From assembly GCA_000310025.1 (NCBI GenBank), contig FN649758.1, positions 4,061,781-4,125,780 on the forward strand: 64,000 nt of DNA. The letters run 5' to 3'. The notes beneath the pieces were generated by a model that saw only the letters and a list, made by a program, of their open reading frames with translations, ran no database searches and had not been told where the DNA came from. This DNA is from Ectocarpus siliculosus (Eukaryota > Sar > Phaeophyceae > Ectocarpales > Ectocarpaceae). Shown here piece by piece: positions 48,901 through 60,415 of this stretch (position 1 is the first letter of the stretch; each line of letters starts with the position of its first letter). Position numbers and translations under genes: made by a program.

Positions 48901-51900
48901 CAAGTACGATGCAAGGGTAGGGAGACGTTCGGAGAAAATACACCGGAGGCTCAACATGACCATGAAGGTATTGTCAGGGGTGACCCTCTAGTCGACGCAT
49001 ACAACAAGAAGTACCATCGCCTAGAGTATGCGGTAACAGGTCAAGATTCGCACGAAACCGCTCCTGTTCCGCAGGGTGTAGCAATGACAAGCGTTTCTCT
49101 TCGCTTGGGGGGCATGCTCCTTCGGAGATGGTGGCATAGAGACACGGGCTGGAGGTGTCTGCATCATGTATTCAAAAGTACGGTGATGTCTGCTGTTCTG
49201 CCCTTTGCTAGAAATCTACAATGTGGCTCTACGACGTTTGCGGCACGTGTGCCCTCTCCCCTCACAACACACGCAGCATGCGACGAGTGAACGATGTTGC
49301 TGTGTTTGTTTCTTCCTCACCCATGAAGGATGATCAAGTTCGTGGGGACTCTGCCCTTGGAGAGCATTGTGGACGTCAAGGGGCTGCTGGTGGAAGCCAA
49401 CGTCAAGTCCTGCACTCAGGTGTCCTGTGCTTGTTGCTGTCATCAAACGTGCCACCACATTTTTTCCTTGTCGCTGTCCACGGACTATGCCTAAAATAGC
49501 GATCAAGTGCAGGGGAACAGGCAACGAAGGTATTGCAAGAACCGGTTTGTGTTGCTCGATTTCAACCAGAATGCATGTTTAGTCGGTCAATCGATGCAGA
49601 ATGAAGCAACCTTGCAACACGGTCCTCGCGTGATGGCTCACCCTTACACTGACAAGCCCCCGTGGATGCACCCCTTGGGGGCGAATCGATGATGGATTGT
49701 TTTTGGGTCGGGTCCGACAGAACAACGTGGAGATAAAGATCGACAGCGTGTACGCCGTGAGTCGCGCCAGCTTGTTTCTGCCGTTCAGCGTGGAAGACGC
49801 CGCCAGGAGCGAAGAAGAGGTCGAAGCTAGCCAGGTGTGGTTCGGTGTACATACTTCTAGTGTGGTAAAAGCTCCTTGCTGGCACGGCTGTGCCCACAAT
49901 GTCCCTTTCTTTGCTGCGGTACGGCGAATTTTTGGATGGCACAACAGTACGAGATGTTTTCGAATGGGATATGGTGGAGCATGGGCCTTGCGATTTTTGT
50001 TGCTTCCGGCGTTCACGTTGCGGAAAGTCGCAGTCCCTGTTGTTGTGCTTTTCGTCTGTCTGACTTGAGACCACTGCTGTTATTTGTGTGTCTCGCCACT
50101 CAACACTGCTGTGTGAATCATCCATTGCCCTCAAATTCCGTGCGTGCTGTACCATGCAGGAGACCGGACGGCCTTTCCCTCGTCTGGGACAAGACCTTCG
50201 ACTCGACAACCGCTGGCTCGACCTTCGCACCCCTGCGAACAACGCCATCATGAGACTGCAGTCGGGCGTGTGCCAGCTCTTTAGGTACAGCCGTACGTGA
50301 ATGATTCTGTTAACTTTTCATGTGTTGTTCAAGCGATCCCGTATTTTTGCACGACAATGGAAGTGTGCCAAGTCGAACACGTTTCTTGTTCGTTTCGTCG
50401 ATGTTGCCACTACACTAAACCGCTCACCGTAAAATACGAGTTTTCCCCCCCCCAGTAGAGCCCCCCCCCCCCCCATTAACAAGCCCCCCCCCCCGGTGTT
50501 TGCCATCGGGATTGGGTTTTCGTCGCTTGGCAACGGACGTTGTAAAAGAAGCCAATTCACTTCGTGAACTCGGCAACCAGGGTTACCGTTTTTTTTTTTT
50601 TTTACCTCTGTTTTTTTTTTTGGCGAAAACCATAATGGTGGTCGAGTAGATCATGTTGTGCGGGGTGGAGAAACCTCACTCCGCGCAAGGGGGATGATCG
50701 CACCCCGGGGGGTTTAATTTGGTAAGACACCCCGGGGGGGGGAAAACGGGGTTTTAAATTTTTCTGGGGGGGGAAAGCCCCAAAAAAAAATTTTTTTTTT
50801 CCCCGTGTTTTTCCCGTCCCCGGGGAGAAAAGCAAAANNNNNNNNNNNNNNNNNNNNNNNNNNNNNNNNNNNNNNNNNNNNNNNNNNNNNNNNNNNNNNN
50901 NNNNNNNNNNNNNNNNNNNNNNNNNNNNNNNNNNNNNCCCCCCCCCACCCCCCGGGGGGAAATCCCCCTTTCCCCCAAATTCCCGGGGGGGGTTCCCCCC
51001 CCGGGGGCCCGGAGGGCCTTTTCCTTTTTTGGGAAAAAACCTTTGGATTCGACAACCGGGGGTTGGACCTTTGCCCCCCCGGGAAAAAACCCCTTCAGGG
51101 GACTGCGGTGGGGGGGGGCCCAGTTTTTTAGGTACCCCCGTACGGAAAGGATTTTTTTAATTTTTCTTGGTTTTTCCAAGGGTCCCCTTTTTTTTCCCCC
51201 ACAAGGGAAGTGGCCCAATTGGACCCCTTTTTTTTTTTTTTTTGTGGATTTTGCCCCCCCCCTAACCCCCCCCCCGAAAAATAGGGTTTTCCCCCCCCCC
51301 GGAGGCCCCCCCCCCCCCCCATTAACAAGCCCCCCCCCCGGTGTTTGCCATCGGGATTGGGTTTTCGTCGCTTGGCAACGACGTTGTAAAAGAAGCCAAT
51401 TCACTTCGTGAACTCGGCAACCAGGTTACCGTTTTTTTTTTTTTTTACCTCTGTTTTTTTTTTTGGCGAAAACCATAATGGTGGTCGAGTAGATCATGTT
51501 GTGCGGGGTGGAGAAACCTCACTCCGCGCAAGGGGGATGATCGCACCACGTCGTGTTAAATTGGTCAAGCATCCTCGAGGCAGCTACACAGTGCTTATAA
51601 CTGTCTCTGGAAGTGAAAGCACCAGAAAATAAATTAAGTCATACGCAGCTGTCATCCGTACGCAAGGAAGTAAGCACAAGATGCCGAACACCCTTAGCAG
51701 GATGCAGCTCACCCTTCATGCGACTCGCCGAATACCTCACGGTGCTTCGCGCTTGGTGATGTGAGAGCCTGGTCCGGTAAGAACCCGGCATGCTCCGTCC
51801 CGGCTTTGTAGGGATGCGAGGTCAATGGTCTAACGACTACGGCATGCACGACTATGAGTACACCCCCCCCCCCCCCCCCCATTACCTTTTCGGCCTGGAA

Positions 51901-54900
51901 GCATGGTTTTGTTGATTTAGCCCCGGGGTAGATCGTTTTCGACAAGAATAAACAAAGATCCCCCCGGGTATTTCAATTTCCCCCCGGGGTACCTGTTTCC
52001 TCCCGAATTCTCCCCCAGGGGGAAGCCTTTTTCTTATTTTCTGAATCCATTTTGTTGCCTCCCGGAACACAAAAAGCATGATATGGGAAGGAAAATTTCC
52101 TTGCAGGGGTGGGCTTCCAGCGAAATTTAGGGGTACCGTTTGGCACTTGGCCCCCCCCGTTGTTTTATGGGTAAAAAGCTTTCCTCTTGGTGGCCATTTC
52201 TTGCAATTATTATCCCCGGAGTCAGCTGAATCCTACCATAAGCATGCTGACGAAACCTTGCGCACAAAGGGAAAAAATAATCCTTATTCATTTTTGGATC
52301 TCACAACTCAAGGTAGAACCGAACCATAAAAATAGCTTATTCCTGCGGACAAACTGCGAATTCTTGTGCATGAGCTTAGGCAATGGTACCTTTCTCTTCG
52401 CCTTTGTTGCTCTTACGTTTCTCTTCCCTCTGCTTGCTGAACGCTTGCTCGTAAACCTTATCCATCTCAGTTTCGCCACTCTGTGTGTGTGTGGTGTGTG
52501 GACCATCATTATTTTGCCCAACCCCCCGGGGGGGGGCTTCCCCCCGGGTTAGCGTTGGAAAAAAAAAACTAACCCCCCGCGGTACGTCAATTTCCCCTTT
52601 GGGGGGGTGGTGTCAGAAAAAAAAACGATCCCCTCCCCGGGGGGAAAACTCCGTAGTTTACGGTACCTTGCTTGTTTTGCTGTCTTCCTTCAGCACCGAA
52701 ACTTTCACCTTGTTCGCTAGATGCACTTTGATGGCACAGACGGCTTGGACTCGCACGTGCATCTATTCTAATAGCTGTTGCTACGCTGCCTTTGAGATCG
52801 CCCGTGAAACAACCACTGACGTACTGCCCTGGCGCGCGTCCACCTCTTCCTTGGACATTGCTACCCAATAAACCTCCCTCCCAACATTGAAACCAGCATC
52901 AAACATCAAACATGATTATGCCCCCATTCTCCGGCGACATTCACACTAACGAGCGGACCTTCTCGAACATCTATCCACCCCCCACAACCTGTCAAGAGCC
53001 ATGCAACCAATACGCTTTCCTCTTCCCCTTATCGACTTGTACGTAAGGCCTTGCACGTAAAGCGGCTATTTGCTCCTGTTCGAACGACTACAATGTACAG
53101 TATGAAAAGCCACCAACGAGAGTCACGTTCTCTCTTATCCCCCTCCATGATTCGCGCCACCATTGTGTTTGTTCTATTGATTTCTCGTCGGCCTTCTTCT
53201 CTGCAGGGAGTCGCTCTACGCCCAAGGGTTTATGGAGATCCACACTCCGAAGATCATCCCCGGGGAAAGCGAGGGCGGTGCAGGCGTTTTCACCACGGAC
53301 TACTTTGGCAAGGTTAATTGATTCAACTTCGGTGTAACTGTAACGTCAGTTAGCCCGCCCTTGGTTAGAGTTTTCATCAAACTTCCCCGCAGTCCCAGCG
53401 TTTTTGCACGTGAGTTCTTCCCCGCGTATTCCGTGTGCTTGGCTGCTGCAGCGCATATTGACGGATTATAATTTTGACGTTATTTCCCCATTCTCTGTTG
53501 TTCGTCGTCTCGAAATCCTTGCCTCGCTGTCTCCCGACCCTCGCTTCGCTTGTCGCACGCATGTCGCAGCAAGCTTGCCTCGCCCAGTCACCGCAGCTTT
53601 ACAAGCAAATGGCGATATCTGCGGATATGGGCAGGGTGTTCGAGGTGGGACCGGTCTTCCGGGCGGAAAATTCCAACACTCGAAGGTGGGCCACTCAGTC
53701 ACGTTCAGGGCCCATGCAAGACGGCTTAATGCTGTGCTTGTCAGGCCACACTTGCAACCACAACGGGTGGCATGGTTGCTTTTTGTCTTGGTGCGATTAG
53801 CACGTTTCTTGCCGGACAAGACTATCTACTCCCTAAGATGGATTTCGCCCGCGGTGATGGTGCTTGTACTAGCTCCGCGGCGTGGTCGTGGCCAATGCTG
53901 CGCCGAGTGATGATTGTGATGACCTGTGTTTGAGTCGTGGGTGTGTTGCGATCGTCTCCCCTCCGGTAGAGTTTGTTCGACACCCCACGTGCTAGCGTGT
54001 GGTGGGTGTGCAACAGAGATAGATCACTCCGAGAGGTAGGGCCCCGGAACGATAAAGGCTGTTCACAACCGTGTGATGAGAGAGAGGGAGGACATTTCTC
54101 CAAGAGATTGTGGCAAGGGTGCGGTGTGCATAGTCGCGGTGAGCCGTTTTCCAGAAGGGAGAGATGACCAATAGCGTTTTCTCGGACACGAGGGATTGAA
54201 AAGTGTAGAGTCGTGAGGATGGCTGGCTGCTACTGCTGTACTTTCGGCCACCGCAAGTGTACTGCATCCTTCAAGTCGTCCCGATCCACCTGTCTGTACT
54301 GCAGTGTACCATAGGTGTCGGTTGTACGGTGCACGATGGTTAAAAAAAAAATGATTAGTCGGCTTGATGTGCGTGAGCGTCTTTCACGTGGGAAGTTTTC
54401 GTGCACACCACGAGCAAAGTGGATACGTAGACCAATGTCGAACCACAGCAACGCCATGCCCCCCTCAGAGCATTTGTGACACGTTACGTTCTCGCGCCTT
54501 GCCTTCATCCCGACCCTAACCTGACAGACACCTGACCGAATTTAACGGTTTGGACCTGGAGATGTCCATCACAGACCACTACAACGAGGTCATCCAAGTG
54601 CTGCATAACACCTTTAAGGTATGCCCTCGAGCCGCATGCCATCAGCGTTGCACTTGGCTTTTTCCCACCTCCATTGTTTTGATTCATGCCGTGCTTCATA
54701 GTTTTCGTGAACGACGAATAATTTTCGTGAATGACGAAAGCAAAGGACCTACGGTTCGTGCCAAGCAGTTGTATATTTGTCGTCATGAGGGTAGTCTGTA
54801 GCGGCAAGTTGTGAAGGCCAAGGATTTTCTACGCCGCGTCTTGTTCGTTCTTTTGGTACCCGCGTTCTCACAAGCATTCTGCCACTCCAACGATAGGGTT

Positions 54901-57900
54901 AAGGATAAGAATGTATGCAATTGCCTTTGATTTTGCACAACAAACACACCACGTGCTGGCTATCTTTGCCCTTTGCTGCATCTCTGTCAACATTTGTGAG
55001 GGCTTGAGGGATCGATTGCAGAATTTCGCACCGTTCTTATGGGGAGTACTGGGTAGAGGTTGAACGACAGAGTTGGTTTTGCGGCCACACAACCAAGACA
55101 CCAAGCCCATGTGAACAGCAGCAGCATATGACCAGTCGTACTTCACACTCTCTCCCTAGATAGATGTCGGGCTCCGGCAGCACAAACGTGTCTTTATTTA
55201 CATCTTGGTGAGGCATTGAAATTGTGCAACGGAAGCCTCATATTTGTGTCACTTATTGTCTGGGCGTTTCGTCCGCTTGTACGTATTTTGAAACGTTCGC
55301 CAGAGCATCTTTTCGGGTTTGGAGGAGCGATATAAGGACCAGCTAGACGCGGTTCGAATGCAGTACCCTTCCACGGCCGTGCGCGTGACGGAGGAGCCTT
55401 TGGTGGTGCACTGGGAGGACGGGATCCAGATGCTCAGAGACGCGGGTCACGAGGTGTGTCACGTTTTTCTTGCTATGTTGTTCCATGAAAGTCGTGGAAT
55501 GCGTAACACCCAGTTTTGTGCATGTAGGTGGTTTGCTCCCGGTATCCGCGTCAATTTTTAGGACGGCCTTGCACTAACAATCTGTAAAAAGCCAGGCTTC
55601 CATCCGAAACCTTCCGAACCTGCTTGGAAGCAAGGGTCGGAATTCGAGCTATTTGCCATCAGCACCTGACACTTTACGTACAGTCGCATTCGTCACCGAA
55701 GTGCCTGGCTTTGTACATGTCTTGCTTGCATTCCCATTGCCTCTATGGTGAACCATTCGAGGGTGACCGTCAATATGTGCGAGTCGTTGCGCGTTCCCTA
55801 GACCGATTTCAAAGCTGGCTTGCTCCACAACCCAGAGGGTTTTGAATGCCAACCGATCCGTTCAAGGAAAGCTCTGTCTCGACGAAATCTTTCCACGATC
55901 GTCCTTTCGGCGTTGACAACCTCCTGGTGCTGAAGAAATTGAGCAGTGGATTTGGAGAAGGGGGTACGCGATGACTCGCATAATTCAATGGGTACGAAGT
56001 GTGGCAAGTACGAAGCCAACGTATTTTTCAAGCACAGGTCTCTTCCTGATTTATCGGCGAATTACGCATGGGTTGCAACGCACCAATCGATGCTACTAGG
56101 CATCAGGCTTTGTAGTGCGTCTCTCACCTTCCTGCTTGCTTTGATGTCGACCTTGTCCACCAGGGTTGACCGTCCGTTCTTGGCTCTCTCCCATCAAGGC
56201 CTTGTAGCAATACCGCGTTCTGGAATTCTCAATTGTAGTCTGTGGTAGGCACACGACTATTGTAGTAACACCATGCCGCGGGCATTAGCCGCTCCCCCCG
56301 CTCTCTTGCCTATTCGGTAACAAGACGATGTTCGCATATTTGAGACTCCTTAGCCCTAAAGCGAGTAGCAATTGCCTTTCTTACGCCTCTGTTTCGTGCC
56401 ACCATCTTCGCTCCGTCGGCAGGCCAATGACTTTGATGACCTCTCGGGCGCGCAAGAGCTGGCTCTGGGGGAGCTAGTGGCAGAGAAATTCGGGTCTGAC
56501 TTCTTCTTCCTCGACCGGTTCCCCACCCAGATCAGACCGTTCTACACCATGCCTTGCCCTGACGACAAGAGGTGAATCCTATCGATCTACAACGCGATGT
56601 AGCTCGATACCGCGATAACCGAGTCCTTCGGGAACGGGTCATGTTCGTACATACTTGTAGTCGAACCGTGTCTTGTCAGTGTCAGTTTGTCGGCCGTAAT
56701 GGATACGACGATGGCAAGGGAGAGGCACAAGGTTGGCACAAGCCCAGTAGGAATAGGCCACGTGGTAAGAGTCGGAAGGTTGGGGAGACGATAGAACGCC
56801 GTTTCAGAACGCCCGGCATGGTTACGCACAGCCTGGTGTGTCGTTTGTCTCACCCATGTAGCCCCGCCCCCCGACCCGACCCGGCGTTTCGCTATCTCCC
56901 AGGTATTCGAACTCTTACGACCTGATTTTGCGGGGGCAAGAGATCTGCTCAGGGGCACAACGGTAAGCCAGCGGTAGCGCCCACTGTTTTTGACCCCCAA
57001 TGTTAAAGAAGCAACACAAGCAAGTCAATGTGATTGGGTTGATGTCTGTCGTCGAATGGCCGTCTCGGTGTCGGTTCAAACATCATGAGGTAATTTTTAC
57101 ATGTTAGTTTTTTCCGGGTTGTTGAGCAAGGCTGTCCGCTGGAAACTCAATGCGCTGCTTGTTTGAGTGAGCCTCAGAACGCTCTCCCATTCCGCGATAC
57201 GGTATTGTACAGAGGAGCTGTGTTATTCTGCCGCGTGGTTTTCTTTGAAAGCGTGCCCAAAGCACCGTCGTAGCTTGCGTTTGAAAAGTCGCTGTCTCGG
57301 TGCTGCCGGTTGGCAGTAGAACTTTGGCTACGTCAGAGTGCAGGTAGAACTAGATTATTGTCGGAAAACAGAAGAAGTTTAGTCGGGCTTTTGTAGGGGA
57401 GAGGAAACACGGGCATTCTTCACAAAAAACAAGAAGTAAGTGTCAAACTTCGTAGCTTCAGACTGATGGTTTGCTGAATATATGGAAAGCAGCGTTTTTA
57501 CCCGTTGCGTGGGCTTTGTTGGTGACGCAGCATGTTCAGTTATTGGTTTCTACCTCCCCTTCCGTAACCTGTTCTTGTGTCCTCAGGTGCCACGACGCCG
57601 ACATGTTGATGCAGATTCTTGAGGAGAAGGGGGTGCCGGCAGAGCCACTGTCCGACTACATCAACGCCTTCAGGTAAGCGTTAGGCGGAGTACGTCTTTG
57701 TTGGTGGGTTCGTGAGCTTGCTTCTCTCTTTACACGCGGATCGTAGAACACTTGTGGCATATGAAACACGTGCTAGTGCTGGTGCTGGCACTGTTGCCCT
57801 TGCGCAATAAAAACATCCCCCACGTCTGTCACTGTTTTTCGCTAGAGACCACAAGACATGCACTCATAGCCTGCCCTCACGGAGTACCAGTAAATGCACA

Positions 57901-58160
57901 TACCTTTTTCTCGTTGTCACCTCAGGATTTCGACTCCATGTGGCGTTTTGCAGATTTTCCATTGATTCTCCTTGCTTCCGCTTTCTGTTTGTCTCCCTCC
58001 CGCTCCGTCGATGCCAATTTTGATTGATTGAAGACACGGCTGCCCTCCTCATGGCGGGGGTGGCGTCGGACTGGAGCGCATAGTGTTCCTCTACCTTGGC
58101 CTGGACAACATCAGAAAGGCATCCATGTTCCCCAGAGATCCCAGCCGCTGTTCTCCTTAA
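45939..58160 (+). CDS. Aspartyl-tRNA synthetase, eukaryotic type, with leader and WHEP-like domain
   Basis: Charges tRNA-Asp with aspartate. Exons: 45939-46379, 46981-47154, 47896-48117, 48595-48728, 49329-49419, 49721-49834, 50160-50284, 53207-53312, 53570-53685, 54528-54618, 55304-55453, 56423-56571, 56903-56962, 57587-57673, 58034-58160; all phases agree, giving 2,187 nt and 728 residues, and every intron is GT-AG. Residues 1-97 are Ala/Arg/Ser-rich with a hydrophobic start ([18 protein letters not shown]), as in organelle-targeting leaders. Residues about 116-165 match the WHEP helical hairpin ([20 protein letters not shown], then [14 protein letters not shown]), followed by a Lys/Gly-rich linker. 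The OB-fold is about 280-390. Motif 1 is in exon 8 (FMEIHTPKI), the flipping loop PGESEGGA follows, motif 2 has FRAEN (Arg500) and motif 3 has GVGLER (Arg702). Start chosen at the first ATG; Met98/Met99 could start a leaderless form. Human cytosolic AspRS is about 500 residues, so the extra length is N-terminal. Confidence 0.93.
46380..46980. other. AspRS intron 1 with short direct and inverted repeats
   Basis: The intron contains many interleaved CTGCTGTA / TACAGCAG motifs (about 46490-46600 and 46714-46752) that are self-complementary. It also has three copies of GCTATAACTT around 46649-46680 and an A run plus CA microsatellite at 46763-46791. None of this disturbs the splice sites. Confidence 0.6.
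50160..50837 (+). other. Left contig end, duplicated across the gap
   Basis: This stretch begins with clean AspRS exon 7 and becomes progressively corrupted toward the gap (runs of G, C, A and T from about 50701). The same content reappears after the gap in the opposite quality gradient. For example, TTTGCCATCGGGATTGGG, CCAATTCACTTCGTGAACTC and ATAATGGTGGTCGAGTAGAT occur near 50500-50650 and again near 51344-51495. The gap is therefore an unjoined overlap. Confidence 0.85.
50838..50937. other. Assembly gap (100 N) inside AspRS intron 7
   Basis: One hundred N. The flanking sequences overlap, so the true distance across this point is negative and intron 7 (50285-53206) is overestimated by several hundred bases. 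Confidence 0.97.
50938..51570 (+). other. Right contig end: degraded second copy of exon 7 region
   Basis: About 51003-51131 is a homopolymer-swollen copy of AspRS exon 7 (GGATTCGACAACCGGG against ACTCGACAACCGCTGG; the flank TTTAGGTACCCCCGTACGG against TTTAGGTACAGCCGTACG). Accuracy improves rightward and from about 51335 it matches 50483-50700 almost exactly. It should not be annotated as a second exon. Confidence 0.8.
51860..52640. other. Homopolymer-inflated segment of AspRS intron 7
   Basis: Blocks such as CCCCGGGG, CCCCCCGGGT, a long C run at 51865-51882 and A runs near 52559-52566 and 52618-52625 interrupt otherwise normal sequence. This resembles low-quality base calling more than biology. 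No exon is lost, because the phase-2 to phase-2 join of exons 7 and 8 completes an Arg codon. Confidence 0.6.
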
Positions 58161-58914
58161 GAGTTGCATGGAATACATTTTGACGCGAACTGGCAGCCTG
58201 ACACATGTCGAAGGAGTACCTGGAATTTCAGGTTGTGTTCGATTGTTCGTCCTGTTTTCGAAACCCGATGAGCGGTATGTCACGCACTGCTGTGGTCGCA
58301 CTTCAAGAGCTTGAAACCGCATCCTGTGAGCTGTCCCGGAACTGATGCAATACAAACAACCTTGGTTTGACGATGGGCTCTTTCAATCCTGACACAGGGC
58401 CGTGTATGTGTTTGCCAGACTAGTGCGTACATTGGTCAGAAGTCACTGCTGTTGCTGCTGTGGGTCTTGAAGTTGTTGAGGCATGTAGCCGGTGATTGTC
58501 CGTTTATGTCTTGTGTAGGGGGGCTATTTCGCACGCACATCACTTGAGGGGATACCTCTCGGCGTGAAGTACAGCAGTAGTGCTCGGGGACAACCCCTCA
58601 GCTACAAGCAACTTAGAACTTCTGTAAGCCTCTGCGACAAGTCCACATTTGACCTCGGTCGAATGTGGCGAAATGACACAACCAAATGACACATACCCAT
58701 GCGTCGAAACGTCATCATTCCAAGCTTACTCAAGCCGGCAACATACCGAAGAGGGGCTGTCGATGAGCCTACGGCGGTGGAATCACCTTCGCCACGTGCA
58801 ACACCCATCCATCCACAAATAATAGCAATTTGTCTTGCATGGTACTTATTATTCACTCCCCGAAGCCCCTCCACCTCCCTCAACAAGACTAAACCGCCGT
58901 TTCTTCGAGCGCGT
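58161..58914. other. Intergenic region after AspRS
   Basis: It contains the AspRS 3' UTR and the end of the opposing pseudogene. No gene is recognised on either strand and no clear polyadenylation signal could be placed. Confidence 0.45.
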
Positions 58915-60052
58915 TCATGTTGAGCGCCTTCGCCCTTCATCCTCTTCCCCCCTCACCCCCACCCCCCCCTCCTTCTCCTCCTGTTCCTCCTCCTCGTCCT
59001 CGTCCTCGTCCTCCTCCTCCGACGACGACGACTCCGATTCCGACCCCGAGCTCTCATCTTCAACCGAGTCCCCCGTCTCCGCTGAGAGGACTCGTCTGAG
59101 AGTGACCCGTCTGTACCATCAACCCCCTCCGTCCCCGGCGAGACCTTACGGCGTGCTACGGGGGCTTTGCCAGCCTTACTCTTCCGGTGTGGGACCTTTC
59201 GGCGTGTGACGGGGGCTCTGACAGCCGTACCCTTGCCCTTTAGCTTCCCACCACCGCCGCCTTCTCAGTCTCGCCGACAAGGCAAAGCTTTTCGTGAACT
59301 TCGCAGTGTTCCGATCTGTTTTGCTGAGCTCCAACGAAGTGGCATGCTCCTGGTCTACGTGGTGGGACATAGTACACCCACTTTTCAGGGCTGCAAAACA
59401 AGCACTTCAGGGGTACGTTGGTGCAAGGTGTAGAAGTCGTGAACTTCGACGCCGCTTTTAGGCCGATAGCAACGAGACTTGTTCGCGAGTCCAACTTGGG
59501 CGCAAGAGAACAGTTGGAGCGTATCTGAGGCGCAGCCTTCCCCATCTTTGCTTCGACAACCCACGTCTTGCACTTCTCCCCAATGTCCCCACCACAAAAG
59601 CCGCACGTGTTGCGCTGCCGTCGGTCCTGTGGGAGCGGCAGTACCATCAACAGAAATACATTCAAAACAACACGTTGTCATCGTTCTTGCAGGTATGGCC
59701 AACTTGGAATATCAGGTAGTCCTTTGAACTCACAGAAACAGAAACAAAGTGCACTTGCTTGCGAGCGTCTTACCTCATCCTGAAGGATGTCCCCCCCCAT
59801 GTGCTGCAGCAGTAGTTTCGCGGACACCTCCGAGAAACACAGCGGGCACTCCACGTTCCCATCCACAGAAGCTACCGGAACTTCCTCTGCCCCGAGAGCC
59901 CAGCCCGCCATGCAAGTGAGGTTGTTGTCATGAAGAGGAAGAGGGGCGACTTGGTTACGTGGTGGTGGTCGCACGTCAGGAACCGCCGCCCAGCCTTGCA
60001 CCCTTTCCACTTCAGCTTGAAGCACGTGCTGTGTGGTGATCAATTCGTCCAT
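58915..60052 (-). pseudogene. Frameshifted Cys-rich gene (CPLC / CGFC / PCTNVP architecture)
   Basis: Exon 1 (60052-59774, 93 codons) starts MDELITTQHVLQAEVERV and ends VECPLCFSEVSAKLLLQHMG, GDILQDE before a GTAAGA donor. Exon 2 opens at 59626 in phase with NTCGFCGG, then TSTPCTNVPLKCLFC and a WVYY segment. In that order (CPLC, HxGxxIL, CGFC, PCTNVP, CxxC, W-Y, His pair) it resembles a family of repeated, mostly uncharacterised proteins I know from fungi; Cys/His spacing suggests zinc binding. The reading frame then breaks: near 59364 the His-pair segment moves to another frame, near 59250 a Lys/Arg-rich stretch with two APV.RRKV repeats is in a third, and near 59085 a Glu/Asp/Ser tail is in yet another, ending at TGA 58917-58915. 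Three breaks in about 300 bp imply a decayed copy, unless homopolymer errors are to blame. Its start lies 121 bp from the divergent gene at 60173. Confidence 0.6.
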
Positions 60053-60172
60053 GCTGAACACGAATAGTTTAATGTGAAGAAAATAACAACAACGACAACG
60101 ACGACCACCCCCACCCAAGAAAACTGTTTTTCCGTTTTTCCTTCTCTGTTAATTAACTCTGGGCACCAACAT

Positions 60173-60415
60173 ATGAACATGAAACCTGCCTCTCTCGCGG
60201 TCATCACCAGTAGTCTCCTGGCAGCGCCAGCTGCGGCGGTTGAGTACACGGTCACCACGTGTGCTGACCTTGCGGACGTCGACGATACCCAGGTCACCGG
60301 CCTTACTATCGACGCCAGCACCTTCGCCTGCGATGAGTACACCCGCTTCCGTGTCCGCAACGCCATCTCCAACGTCGGGTCCAGTTCCTCGACAAGGAAG
60401 GGCAAGGGAGCAGCT
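60173..60415 (+). CDS. First exon of a secreted protein (partial)
   Basis: 81 codons from ATG at 60173 (or 60179) to a GTAAGT donor at 60416, phase 0. The first about 21 residues form a signal peptide (KPASLAVITSSLLAAPAAA, with cleavage expected after an Ala near VEYTV). The mature part reads EYTVTTCADLADVDDTQVTG, then TIDASTFACDEYTRFRVRN. This resembles the N-terminus of secreted, repeat-containing (beta-helix type) proteins that I associate with brown algae, but the memory is weak and no repeat domain follows. I find no convincing next exon up to 61697, so the gene may be truncated. Its 5' end is head to head with the pseudogene ending at 60052. Confidence 0.6.

Noticed and set aside
51003-51131. 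A second AspRS exon 7
   Set aside because: It is the error-filled contig-end copy of 50160-50284 and does not encode a continuous frame.
53404-53910. A 168-codon plus-strand frame overlapping AspRS exon 9
   Set aside because: It is in a different phase from the conserved QSPQLYKQ / FRAEN exon and has no domain.
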